A stretch of DNA of 64,000 nucleotides from Microcoleus vaginatus PCC 9802 (lineage in GTDB: Bacteria > Cyanobacteriota > Cyanobacteriia > Cyanobacteriales > Microcoleaceae), in assembly GCA_022701275.1 (NCBI GenBank), contig CP031740.1:5221001-5285000 (forward strand), read 5' to 3'. Below, piece by piece: positions 36,601 to 45,165 of this stretch (position 1 is the first letter of the stretch; every line of letters begins with the position of its first letter). Made by a program: the position numbers and the translations under genes. The notes under the pieces were generated by a model. The model was not told where the DNA came from. It did no database searches and saw only the letters and a program-made list of their open reading frames with translations.

Positions 36601-36711
36601 AGGCTGATTGGAGTGATTACCCACGTTCGAGAATTGGGCGAAAGATTGCCCGCACAAGTTAAAGTTTCTAAATCCCCCCAAGGTTCTAAAATAGAAGTAC
36701 ATAGATCCTGA
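33670..36711 (+). CDS. sbcC: DNA repair exonuclease SbcCD, ATPase subunit SbcC
   Basis: A 1013-residue SMC-like ATPase (Rad50 homologue) that partners SbcD. Walker A ITGATGAGKSSLLDAM is near residue 33, with the Q-loop/His region after it. Two long coiled-coil arms flank the zinc hook GDTCPVCGG (CxxC at about 503-506). The signature LSGGETFATSL and Walker B LFLDEGFGTLD close the ATPase head at the C-terminus. All parts are intact. Its promoter or leader includes the STRR and the palindromic element, so it may be transcribed separately from sbcD. Confidence 0.95.
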   Translation: MRPLELILEGFTSFRQEQRLDFSQLDLFAITGATGAGKSSLLDAMTYALFGTTTRSGKQVSDLASQGSENLKVQLRFAVGSAQYRVTRRWRFRPKSPENKVILDNWQNGQWETLGTSIVAVQNTIEQILGMDFDTFTRAIVLPQGKFDEFIKGDTSKRREILRQLAGFEIFEQMRKETNELAKLLKQEREIVERQLAELSAPTADEVDQRRSQLLILEQQLPEFDRAVMKAQKNLDEEEQLFSQIARWQELQQELTQLNANSAEVAILAQRLDRAQAANHLQGDWALVRSARSQYETAESASVAARKLLIKARSELAVEQQLFDAAKAKEEALAPQIKAREDALAAAKVYEEQRAQLEKEVALAQKSQQEKLRFFQAADKELQAANTKIQSAGFRVTQAAAQLEQYSPGGQRLEQLQQIAPLLMEVQLMAKQEKAQQQQLDKSIAEKESAQQNYVEVATNLEAAEIRLKECSSELEAAQTANAEAARLESVAAVRMSLNSGDTCPVCGGVHPESESLPPLPNSNIVDVADFRRKFAAANQVFQAAQSLAAEAKSAVSACLQKESEIAQMLELTGNRVAELQQQITQVMENPQWESLGLQQELAILKESDRQYRETEQQFQLASLEYENFQQRFNFAVATQAAKQQEYQDAIAESDRRQQQLQICVNALYQITEYQPYPNLAKALEEDKQDLANLLKVAEQSYQTAQNRVIQAADREQQAGEVFGQAQAHKQQLNLDWSAKLTAADFTEETFLAAVATVKEQSQWENAIRSHRESKIQLETRAKDLSEAIAGRTTDENTLAQVRSAKHTAQENLKQANNNRAELLAWIQVAAQNLEQAERLSQQITNFTEQEQTYHTLAQNLKSNEFQSYILEHLEAELVGSATLILQELTENRYKLINQDGEYWVADNWNGGEARRVRTLSGGETFATSLSMALALSEKLSQGAHLGSLFLDEGFGTLDTETLESVTQILESLRQRDRLIGVITHVRELGERLPAQVKVSKSPQGSKIEVHRS

Positions 36712-36795
36712 AGTGAGAGGCGCGTGCGTGAAATAGTAAACTTGCTTAAGGACGTACATTATCACTAAACCTGCCCCTACAATTACCTATAATAT

Positions 36796-37968
36796 ATGAT
36801 GAAAAATCACCCGACTCGAATGCAATCGGTACAGTCGCCAATAATTCCAGTAGTTGGCGAACTGATCCGCCAAAATCCGGGAACAATATCTTTAGGACAA
36901 GGCGTAGTTTACTACAATCCGCCACAAGAATCATTTGACCGAATTCCCGAATTCTTCGCAAATACCGACAATCACAAATACAAAGCCGTGGAAGGAATTC
37001 CCCAATTACAGGATGCCATCGCAGCCAAACTAAAAACAGATAACGACATAGAAATTAACAGCAAAAACTGCATTGTCGTTACCGCCGGCAGCAACATGGG
37101 ATTTACCCACGCCATTCTCGCCATCACCTCGGCGCGAGACGAAGTTATTATCCAATCACCTTATTACTTCAACCACGAAATGGCGGCAATTATGGCAAGC
37201 TGCCGACCTGTGATAGTAGAAACTGACGCTAATTATCAACTTAATATCGATGCTATAAAAAAAGCAATTACCGACAAAACGCGAGCCATAGTTACCATTT
37301 CACCAAATAATCCCACTGGTGTTGTTTATCCTTCCGAAGCACTCCGGGAAGTTAACGAAATTTGTCGCCAGCACAACATCTATCACATCAGCGATGAAGC
37401 TTACGAATATTTTACTTATAACGGCGTCAAACACTGTTCGCCTGCAGCTTTTCCCCACAGCAGCAAACATACAATTTCTCTATTTAGCCTCTCCAAAGCC
37501 TACGGTTTTGCGAGTTGGCGGATCGGGTATATGGTAATCCCAGAACACTTGCTCGTTTCAGTGAGAAAAATTCAAGATACAATCTTAATTTGTCCCCCAG
37601 TAATTTCTCAATATGCAGCCCTGGGAGCCTTGCAAGTTGGTAGAGGTTACTGCGATAATTATGTAAGGGCGATCGCATCTGTGCGACAACTCGTATTAGA
37701 CGAACTCAATACCATCCAAAATTTGTGTACAATTTCCCCTGCCTGCGGAGCATTCTACTTTTTCTTGAAAGTTGATACTGAAATCGATACAATGGAATTA
37801 GTAGAAAAATTAATTCGCGAATATCACGTAGCAGTGCTTCCCGGTACAACCTTCGGCATGGATAGCGGCTGCTATTTGCGCGTTGCTTACGGTGCTTTGG
37901 AAAAAGCAACTGCCACGGCAGGCATTAGGAGATTAGTTAAAGGTTTGAAGACAATTTTAAACAAGTAA
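36796..37968 (+). CDS. PLP-dependent class I/II aminotransferase
   Basis: A 390-residue fold-type I enzyme. Schiff-base lysine in SLSKAYGFASWRIGY (Lys234), phosphate-binding and active-site pieces TAGSNMGF, SPNNPTGVV and the Asp of ISDEAYE, and C-terminal YLRVAYG with the substrate-binding Arg. Such enzymes move amino groups between amino and keto acids. The N-terminal GTISLGQGVVYY is common in aspartate/methionine-type subgroups, but substrate is uncertain. It is 16 bp upstream of an aminopeptidase P gene, suggesting one transcription unit for amino-acid recycling. Confidence 0.9.
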   Translation: MMKNHPTRMQSVQSPIIPVVGELIRQNPGTISLGQGVVYYNPPQESFDRIPEFFANTDNHKYKAVEGIPQLQDAIAAKLKTDNDIEINSKNCIVVTAGSNMGFTHAILAITSARDEVIIQSPYYFNHEMAAIMASCRPVIVETDANYQLNIDAIKKAITDKTRAIVTISPNNPTGVVYPSEALREVNEICRQHNIYHISDEAYEYFTYNGVKHCSPAAFPHSSKHTISLFSLSKAYGFASWRIGYMVIPEHLLVSVRKIQDTILICPPVISQYAALGALQVGRGYCDNYVRAIASVRQLVLDELNTIQNLCTISPACGAFYFFLKVDTEIDTMELVEKLIREYHVAVLPGTTFGMDSGCYLRVAYGALEKATATAGIRRLVKGLKTILNK

Positions 37969-37984
37969 AATAGGAAATTTAAAA

Positions 37985-39874
37985 ATGGTTGCCACTAACT
38001 TAAAAGCAAATACAAACCTTCAAGATACATCCGCTGCAAAACTGGCAGACTTGCGCGATTTGATGGCAGATTATGAATTAGATTGCTATTACATCCCAGC
38101 TGTTGACGAACACTTAAATTTATCAGTTCCAGCAGCCAAGCAGCGGCGAGCTTGGATGTGCGGTTTTACGGGTTCCGCCGGTGATTTGTTGGTTGGCAAA
38201 GATTCCGCTTGGTTGTTTGTAGATTCCCGCTACTACGAACAAGCCGAATTGCAAGTCGATACTGGAATTATTCAAATATCGAAACTCGGCTTAGAAGGAA
38301 ATTTAACCTTAATTGAAACTTTAGAAAAACTGGCTGTAGAATCGGCAGAAAAATCAACTAAAATTCGCATGGGTCTTGACCCGTTTACTGTAGCGACAGA
38401 GCAATATCAAAATTGGGTGAAAAAATTCGCCAATGCAGAGATTGAACTCATACCAATCGGGGATAATTTGACAGACAAAGTGCGATCGCAAACTCCTTGG
38501 CAAACAGCAGAGACTTTACCCGCGATTGATGCAGATCCCATATTTAGCTTACCTGTATCCCTGACCGGAGAAACCGCCGCCGAAAAATTAGCCAGAGTCA
38601 GGGAAGCGATGCAAAAAGCCAACATCGATGTGCTTCCGATTACCAACCTGAATCAAATAGCGTGGCTGTTCAATCTCCGAGGCTCGGATATTCCCCACAT
38701 TCCCATTTTCATATCCTATGCCATTATCACCACAGATTCAGCGTTTTTGTTTACAAATCCCGAACGAATTTCACTAGAAATCAAGCAAGAATTGCGGGCG
38801 GATGTAACTTTGCTTCCCTACGCAGACTATCCGCATACATTAGAAACTTGCGTAAATTTGCCACATAAAGTTCGGGTACTTTTAGACCCGAAACACAGCA
38901 CAGCAGGCACGTACCAGTTAATCTTAAACCATCAAGAAGCGCAGTTTTACAACATCGAAATAGTTTTTGAGGCGCATCCGGTAGAAGGGATGAAAGCTCG
39001 CAAAAATCCCGTAGAAATCGAGCAGATGAAATCAGCCAATTTCAAAGCAAGTCGAGCGAAAACTTTGACTTTAAAGTGGTTGACAGAACAGCTAGAAAAT
39101 GGTAATCTGTTGACAGAGTTTGATGTCAAAGAAAGCATCGAAAGATTTTACCAGCAAGAAACTGATTTTCAGACTTTAACTTTTAGAACGATCGCAGGTG
39201 CGGGAGCCAATAGCTCGATCGTACATTACGGAACCCCCAGCCCAGAAATCACCTTAAAACCCGGAGAATTGCTGCTGCTCGACTCAGGCGCGCAATATTT
39301 AGCAGGTACAACGGACGATACGAGAACAATAAGTATCGGAGAACCGACGGCGCTACAAATAGAACACTACACCACAGTTTTAATCGCGCACATCAACTGT
39401 GCAATGCAGCAATTCCCCAAAGGAACAACGGGAGCGCAATTAGATGCGATCGCCCGTGCGGTATTATGGCAAGAACAGCTAGACTACGGACATGGCACCG
39501 GGCACGGAGTCGGCGCGTTTTTAGCCGGTCACGAAGGGCCAAACGGCATCAGCAAATCTGTGCAGTATCCCCTGGAAGCCGGAATGGTAACTAGCATCGA
39601 ACCGGGATATTACGAACCGGGATGGGGCGGAATTCGCATCGAAAATCTCTATGTTGTCAGGGAAATGCCATCAAAAAACGGTACAGTTTGGTACGGATTT
39701 GAATCGCTGACGTATATTCCGTTTGAGCGCAAATTGATAAATGTCGATCGACTGTCAAACACTCAACTAGCATGGTTGAATAATTATCACGCTTCGGTAG
39801 TCGAGAAACTGGAACCCGTACTTGATGCAGCAACAATTGAATGGTTGAAAACAGCCTGCACTGCGTTAGGTTAA
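37985..39874 (+). CDS. Xaa-Pro aminopeptidase (M24B, aminopeptidase P)
   Basis: A 629-residue protein, the long form. The creatinase-like N-domains (GFTGSAGDLLVGKDSAWLFV; DSRYYEQA) precede the M24 metalloprotease domain. Two metals are bound by D in LLLLDSGAQY (about 432), D of TTDDTRT (about 443), H in GHGTGHGVGAF (about 506), E in SIEPGYYEPG (539) and E of RIENLY (553). It removes N-terminal residues before proline. The gene begins 16 bp after the aminotransferase stop. Confidence 0.93.
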   Translation: MVATNLKANTNLQDTSAAKLADLRDLMADYELDCYYIPAVDEHLNLSVPAAKQRRAWMCGFTGSAGDLLVGKDSAWLFVDSRYYEQAELQVDTGIIQISKLGLEGNLTLIETLEKLAVESAEKSTKIRMGLDPFTVATEQYQNWVKKFANAEIELIPIGDNLTDKVRSQTPWQTAETLPAIDADPIFSLPVSLTGETAAEKLARVREAMQKANIDVLPITNLNQIAWLFNLRGSDIPHIPIFISYAIITTDSAFLFTNPERISLEIKQELRADVTLLPYADYPHTLETCVNLPHKVRVLLDPKHSTAGTYQLILNHQEAQFYNIEIVFEAHPVEGMKARKNPVEIEQMKSANFKASRAKTLTLKWLTEQLENGNLLTEFDVKESIERFYQQETDFQTLTFRTIAGAGANSSIVHYGTPSPEITLKPGELLLLDSGAQYLAGTTDDTRTISIGEPTALQIEHYTTVLIAHINCAMQQFPKGTTGAQLDAIARAVLWQEQLDYGHGTGHGVGAFLAGHEGPNGISKSVQYPLEAGMVTSIEPGYYEPGWGGIRIENLYVVREMPSKNGTVWYGFESLTYIPFERKLINVDRLSNTQLAWLNNYHASVVEKLEPVLDAATIEWLKTACTALG

Positions 39875-40186
39875 GCCTTGTAATTTGTCGCACATTTAAC
39901 TTGTGCACCTATTTTTCGGGAAACTCTTGTGGGGTGGGCACGCGAGTCCGCCCCAAAGGTACAAAATAGCACATATCAGATAGGGACACGGCACTGCCGT
40001 GCCCCTACTGTTACATAGTTAAATAGTTACACTTATCATAATAAAATTACCTACTGATAAATAGCTAAAACTCTTGCTATAAAATTTTAGGGTTTCAGAC
40101 AATTAGGTGATTTAAGTCATAGTATATGCAGAGGACTACTGTTAAATTCATAATGATAATTACCAAAAACAAGGGGGTTAAGTTTT
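39875..40186. other. Gap with element copy C and a hairpin, left border of the AT-rich island
   Basis: Holds repeat copy C and GGGACACGGCA/TGCCGTGCCCC (39983-40004), a perfect-type hairpin possibly acting as terminator for the aminopeptidase. From about 40010 the base composition turns AT-rich toward the 852-residue gene. No tRNA-derived direct repeat was found here. Confidence 0.5.
39898..39975. repeat. Palindromic MITE-like element, copy C (degenerate)
   Basis: Shares the core CTTGTGGGGTGGGCA with copies A and D, and ends in TGTGCACCTATTTTT-like and AAAATAGCACA-like arms. More diverged than A and B. Confidence 0.5.
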
Positions 40187-42745
40187 ATGAAAGCAGAATC
40201 AGAAGTATCTATTTATTTTGCAATCTCTATTTTCTCGAATGAAAAATTTACACCTGATGATTATAGACTAAACTATAAATCCTATGAAGAGCTAGGTCTA
40301 ATTTGTGAAAATTGTAGAGAACTTATCTTTTTTAAGCAAGGTACAAAAAGAATTTCTCACTTCTCTCATTTCAGAGATACAGGCAAAGATTGTCCGTGGA
40401 GAACAGAGAGCCATAGTAATACACTACATACTGATGCAGAGGGTAGAGAGCAAAGCTTAGAAAAGTTCCAGACTAAATTTAAATCGATTATTGAAGAAGG
40501 GATAATCAAACATCAGCAAATTTCATCTTCTCAGCTTCGCGAGCAAATAAAGGAAGGTAAAAGCTTAGTTTCTACATATAAGATTGATATCGACTCTTGG
40601 CTAAGATGGTTTAATCAAAATAGAAAACAACTGGGAAGTATTGCTAAAAGTTTGTATCAAACTAATGAGTTAGTATCTGAGGAAAATCAGATATTTTTTT
40701 TAAACTTACTTGATTACTTGTGCGTTTCTGCTAGTCAAGATATTTTGAGAGATATCCTTTACTATGTAGTTGGTTTATTGGATAAAGAGATATCTCTTAA
40801 GAAATATTTAGAAGAGGTTCCCTCTAAAGTCATTGAATTAATGAGTTATACCGAAAACTCGTCTATTTCCAATACAGTATCCCTAGAGGAAGTAGCCAAT
40901 CCTATAGTGTCCGATTCTATAGCTATAGAAGAAGATACTTCTATTCAAATCTTAGGTGTGATAGAGGAAACAACAAATTGTAAAGAAAAAGAGTCTATTT
41001 GGGGAGAAGACGGTAAGATTGCCACAGAAAAAGAAGAAGTAAAAATTTTACCTAGAAAGGATGTTCCACTAGCACCTAAGAAAAAGCTAGTAAACGTTTC
41101 AGATACTAAGTCACTAGCTATCAATTCATTAGAGTGGAGTGGAATGATTGCCCATATCCCTTGTAAGGTGACTCTTGTTAACTCTAAAGACCATTGGCAA
41201 CTAGAGGCTTTACCTATAAGAGATATCCCAAGCTATCCTCTGTTTTACACTTTAGCTAATAAAGCTATAGAGGATAAGTGGCAGGAAGAGGAAGTCTTTA
41301 ACGTTCTTATATCTCCTATCGATAAGGAGTTGAAGAGGTTAAATGAGCTAGCTTCTAAATCTGAAGATCCAGAAATGATCCAAAAGATTGGGTTAAGGGA
41401 ATCTAAGTTAGAAAAGTTGAAAGTGGCTTTGGTGGGTGAAAGAAAATTAGACCTTAACACATTATCGGAATGTTCGGAAATAGTCAAGCAGTCAATAGAG
41501 AAAGCTGATTACAAACCTTCACCTACTGACCCCTATTACTCTCGATACATCCTCGCCCAGGTGTATTTCCTTCAAACTAATGAAGACAAAATCACGTATC
41601 TCTTAGATGATTATATGTCTCATAAGAGAACGGCTAGTGAGGTACAAACAGCGATTAACTTCCTTAAACTTGTTCCCAGGAATTTAGACAAAAAGTTTCC
41701 TGACAAAAGACCAACTTTAAAGGAATTACAGGAGTTTATTATTCCTCTATTCCGTTCTAAGTTTGGAGGTCAATCGAGGGGTAGTTTGGAGCTAAAAGTG
41801 AGAGAAGAGAGAGGAAAAATACTGATTGATGTTATCTACCAAGATAAAATTCAGCTAACCCAGCTACTTACTATCAAAATGCCAGCTACTGAGGGAAAAA
41901 ACTGCGGAAAAGTTACCACAAAAGTAGCTCCATCACTAGATTTTGAGAGTCGAGCAGTGTTTGAGAAATTTCTCAGGACTAAAGATGGTAGATTTGCCAC
42001 TCAAGCGATGAATCAATTAAAGTCTTTAGTTCAAGTATTTCTCTCTAAAAATTTCTCTACTCTAGTAGGAGAGAATAAGATAGGAAAGTCAAAAAAACTT
42101 ACCGAAATCATCGGATTTGAGCGCTCCAAACAAGGTTGGGGACAGATAAAAAGAGGTTTCATTAAGTACATGACTCCTTTCACCTCGGCTTCAGATGTCA
42201 ATAAAGGTAAGCTAGTCTGGTTGAATTCCAATAAAGTCCTAAATGCTCAGGACTTAGAGAATTTAATCATGAAAATTGCTGAGAATTGGAAAAACTGGCA
42301 CAGGAAGGATCAAGAATACATCCCTTTAGGTGACACTCAAGCAAGGAATCAAGATCCTCAAAACTTGGTTTTTATGTTAATTAAAATAATGACAGAAAGA
42401 CCACACATTGAGCAGATTGCTTGGAAACATACTATCGATTGGATCTGTGAAATTGTACAGCTACCAATAGGATTCAGAGCTTCAAACGGGGTTATTCTTA
42501 CTCCTGATGCTATGTATGGCAGTCACATCGAAAAGTGGGAACACAGGATCAAAATTCAGCTAGTTGACCTATTACTAGAATCTCAAGCAGGGAGCATTGA
42601 AGCTTGGTTAAAACAATCGATAAGCCAACTATACAACGCATCAGAGAGATTAGAGCTAACTCTTTCTAAGGACGTTCAAAAGCATTTAGAAGCTATGCAC
42701 GAAGCCTTGGATATATCACTGAAAGTAGAAGAAAGCAAACTTTAA
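40187..42745 (+). CDS. Large protein with CoiA-like Cys/His cluster, function unknown
   Basis: An 852-residue soluble protein. Residues 38-70 contain Cys40, Cys43, His58, His61 and Cys69 in the order C-x2-C...H-x2-H...C, followed by ES...LH and an acidic helix. That resembles the N-terminal zinc-binding part of CoiA-type competence/nuclease proteins. The CoiA nuclease core (PD-(D/E)xK-like) is not seen. The rest has no recognised domain: an acidic linker (about 225-300), then a large helical, Lys/Glu-rich region with LTKRTASEV-like and GFERSKQGWGQIK segments. A+T-rich third positions and no HIP1 site differ from neighbours. It lies between the AT-rich border and an IS701 element. Function is not assigned. 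Confidence 0.75.
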   Translation: MKAESEVSIYFAISIFSNEKFTPDDYRLNYKSYEELGLICENCRELIFFKQGTKRISHFSHFRDTGKDCPWRTESHSNTLHTDAEGREQSLEKFQTKFKSIIEEGIIKHQQISSSQLREQIKEGKSLVSTYKIDIDSWLRWFNQNRKQLGSIAKSLYQTNELVSEENQIFFLNLLDYLCVSASQDILRDILYYVVGLLDKEISLKKYLEEVPSKVIELMSYTENSSISNTVSLEEVANPIVSDSIAIEEDTSIQILGVIEETTNCKEKESIWGEDGKIATEKEEVKILPRKDVPLAPKKKLVNVSDTKSLAINSLEWSGMIAHIPCKVTLVNSKDHWQLEALPIRDIPSYPLFYTLANKAIEDKWQEEEVFNVLISPIDKELKRLNELASKSEDPEMIQKIGLRESKLEKLKVALVGERKLDLNTLSECSEIVKQSIEKADYKPSPTDPYYSRYILAQVYFLQTNEDKITYLLDDYMSHKRTASEVQTAINFLKLVPRNLDKKFPDKRPTLKELQEFIIPLFRSKFGGQSRGSLELKVREERGKILIDVIYQDKIQLTQLLTIKMPATEGKNCGKVTTKVAPSLDFESRAVFEKFLRTKDGRFATQAMNQLKSLVQVFLSKNFSTLVGENKIGKSKKLTEIIGFERSKQGWGQIKRGFIKYMTPFTSASDVNKGKLVWLNSNKVLNAQDLENLIMKIAENWKNWHRKDQEYIPLGDTQARNQDPQNLVFMLIKIMTERPHIEQIAWKHTIDWICEIVQLPIGFRASNGVILTPDAMYGSHIEKWEHRIKIQLVDLLLESQAGSIEAWLKQSISQLYNASERLELTLSKDVQKHLEAMHEALDISLKVEESKL

Positions 42746-42804
42746 TCTATTTACCCTTAGTATGGCTGGTAATTGTATTAGGGGTTTTACACAAAATCTA
42801 TTAG

Positions 42805-44166
42805 TGGGACTTAAACAAGTTTTAAGCCCAAACAAAGCCCAAACTGGCTTTATATAAAGTAAATAGGTCCCTGTTTTCTTGCAACCAGCCAAAAAACCTG
42901 TAAGATATAGCTGTTCTAAAAGCTGACAAAGCTTCAGTAAATGTTGTTAAAGGTTGGTTAGCCCACTGCCGACGCAATCCTCCTGTTAACTGATGCCAAA
43001 TGATAAAAGTATAAGCACAAAATACTAATATTAAATGTCGATAAAGGCTTCTCTTTCCTCGGATTTGATATTCTTTTAACCCTAGCCATCCTTTAGCTTC
43101 ACGGTAAAACACTTCTACCCAATTACGTTGGGAGTAAGTTGTTACTATCCATGATGCTGTTGCCCGCTCACTGGCAGCGTTAGTCACTAAATAATCAACT
43201 TCTGTGGCGGTAGAACAAGTCGGAGCATTCATGACGATAGCGACTGTTTTTGGCCCGGACATGGTTGAGAATTCTACTGTGATAGTTGCTACCCACACAG
43301 TTCTGGGCTTTTCCCGATTTAGTGTAATAGCACTTAAAGCCTCTGCTGGTAAACGTTTTGCTAATTCTGAGAGTTTGAGTTCTTCGGGTTGTCGCTCGGG
43401 TTCTATTTGACAGACTACTTTTCGATTTTTGGCTAATCCTCCTACATAGGTTAACTTCCTTTTCTCTAACTCCTGCAAAAATCTACTATTATTCCCATAG
43501 CCTGCATCGATTAAAACTACTGCTGGTCGCTCTTTCCTTTCTAAGCATTTGTCAATTAGTTTGATGGCTATATCGGGTTTTTTAATAAATTCTGGATTTT
43601 CTTTTCCTTGAGGTAACGAATGAGCGTGTTGATATAATTCAACATCAAGTGGTAGGCTTTTCACTCCATCATATAAGTGTGTAGTTACCACTACTACACC
43701 ATTATCTGTTTTTCCGATTTCTCCAATATATTGCCGACCAACTCCTGCTGTTAAATTGCCACTTTTTCTGTGACCGGAATCATCTATTATCAGAGTAAAC
43801 CCTCTGCTGATATGAGTCTGCCTACACTGCTGCATCACCTGCAACCGTCGTTGGTTAACTTGCTGGGCATTCCAAGGAGCTTCTGTCAAAAAATGATGCA
43901 ATCGGTTGTATGTAACTCCTATACAGTCTCTTGACATCTGAGTCAGGTTTTTTCGCTCACTTTCTCCCAATAATCCCCCTAAATAGTGCTTAAACCCTGT
44001 TTTTTGGGCTTGATGGCTAAAAACATCGTCAAAACGACGACACCATCGATCGAAGCATGGTGGCATGGCGCTAGGAGTTGTTTCTTTCATTGCGCGTTTT
44101 TGACGTAAAAAGCTTAACCTGACTACATTATACTATTTTTAGCACAATTTTTTTGTTTAAGTCCCG
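42805..44166. mobile_element. Complete IS701-family insertion sequence
   Basis: A 1362-bp element. Left end TGGGACTTAAACAAG (42805-) and right end reverse complement CGGGACTTAAACAAA share 13 bp GGGACTTAAACAA as terminal inverted repeats. The 4-bp direct repeat TTAG flanks it (42801-42804 and 44167-44170), consistent with an IS701 target duplication. It has one intact transposase gene on the minus strand. Inserted just after the 852-residue gene. Confidence 0.9.
42822..44090 (-). CDS. IS701-family transposase
   Basis: A 422-residue DDE transposase of the IS4 clan, IS701 group. The N-terminus contains HYLGGLLGESERKNLTQM. DDE-region motifs are IIDDSGHRKSGNLTAGVGRQ (first Asp), VVLIDAGYGN (second Asp), and a C-terminal WVEVFYREAKGWLGLKEYQ, where E is the likely third acidic residue. 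The frame is intact, so the element may be active. ATG 44090; it ends 17 bp inside the left inverted repeat. Confidence 0.92.
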   Translation of the reverse strand: MKETTPSAMPPCFDRWCRRFDDVFSHQAQKTGFKHYLGGLLGESERKNLTQMSRDCIGVTYNRLHHFLTEAPWNAQQVNQRRLQVMQQCRQTHISRGFTLIIDDSGHRKSGNLTAGVGRQYIGEIGKTDNGVVVVTTHLYDGVKSLPLDVELYQHAHSLPQGKENPEFIKKPDIAIKLIDKCLERKERPAVVLIDAGYGNNSRFLQELEKRKLTYVGGLAKNRKVVCQIEPERQPEELKLSELAKRLPAEALSAITLNREKPRTVWVATITVEFSTMSGPKTVAIVMNAPTCSTATEVDYLVTNAASERATASWIVTTYSQRNWVEVFYREAKGWLGLKEYQIRGKRSLYRHLILVFCAYTFIIWHQLTGGLRRQWANQPLTTFTEALSAFRTAISYRFFGWLQENRDLFTLYKASLGFVWA

Positions 44167-44170
44167 TTAG

Positions 44171-44967
44171 TCACTCCTTTAAATTAAGAGTTTGTGTAAA
44201 GTGGACAGTTACTTATTACTTTTGAATTAAAAAGTAATGTCAGCATTATTTCCCCGTCTTAGTTCTGTTCTCAATTCCTACTTATTTCTAGAATTATTTT
44301 TCCATATGCTCCTATCTGGAAAGAACAAAGCTGGAGAGAAAATATTCAAACCCGTAAAAAATGCCAGCATAGAGACTCTTATAAAGACATAAAACAGCTA
44401 TGTACCCTACTAGATAGCCAAGCAGTTTTAAATCCTATCTAGCTTAGTTTTACTTCACACTTTTTATACACTACTAAGATAGGACATTATATCTAAAAAG
44501 TGATATAGGAAAGTATATAAGAAATATGAGAATCTATAGGAACAGAGTAGAGGCGATAGCTAAATGGTTGAGGTTAGAGTAACCCGCTTTCCTTATGTGC
44601 TTCTATTACATAATTTATTTCAATGCAAACTTAAGGTTCTATAACTAAAACAAATCATATTATATGCCTCTAGATGGAGCTACAGGGAGCGATAAGGCAC
44701 GTATGGGTATGAATTACATTTATTGTGTAGATGAGCCTTAAAACTCGATTTAAGAGGGGTAGAGTGAGATGTGACAGCTTAGGGTCTAGGCAAGTAGAAT
44801 TATTAGGCAGTAATTATCTTTCTATCTAAATAATTTTGATTTACTTATAAAGCCGAGCTTTAAGAGCTTAGTTGGGTATGAAACGGGTATTGTTGTTCTA
44901 GACCCACTTCATACCTAGAAATGACCAGAAGGCTAGAAGTTTTATCTAACCCTGGTTTGAGCTATAA
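44171..44967. other. AT-rich, gene-poor end of the island
   Basis: A 797-bp stretch with no gene over 60 codons. A 59-codon open frame without an initiator (44263-44442, ...WKEQSWRENIQTRKKCQHRD...) looks slightly protein-like and may be a decayed remnant. A 53-codon frame from ATG 44237 overlaps it in another phase. GGTATGAAACGGGT (44875-44888) and ACCCACTTCATACC (44902-44915) form an imperfect hairpin near the tRNA 3' end. No integrase remnant recognised. Confidence 0.55.
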
Positions 44968-45040
44968 AGCTGGTGACAGGATTTGAACCTGCGACAGGCT
45001 GATTACAAATCAGCTACTCTACCAACTGAGTTACACCAGC
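44968..45040 (-). tRNA. tRNA-Thr, anticodon UGU
   Basis: A complete cloverleaf on the minus strand. Acceptor GCTGGTG pairs with CACCAGC. The D-arm is AACTCAGTTGGTAGAGT. The anticodon stem-loop is GCTGA-TTTGTAA-TCAGC with TGT at 34-36, which reads ACA (Thr). The T-arm is CAGGTTCAAATCCTG. The 3' CCA is not encoded. The AT-rich island ends on its 3' side, the typical side for integration. Confidence 0.95.
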
Positions 45041-45165
45041 AGTGAAACTTAATATAGCAAACTTATAGTCATTAGCGCAACCCCCCCAGCCATTTTTTTT
45101 TCAAATTCGCTCAAAACCCCTCCCCGTAAGGGCAAAACCGAAATTGTCTCCCCACTGCCAATTAA

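Noticed and set aside
39875..40186. A second tRNA-Thr 3' end as attachment site for the island
   Set aside because: Searched by eye for the sequence GGTTCAAATCCTG and its complement; not found, so integration at the tRNA is unproven.
44263..44442. 59-codon frame with WKEQSW... in the island
   Set aside because: No initiator codon; kept only as a possible remnant in the gap entry.
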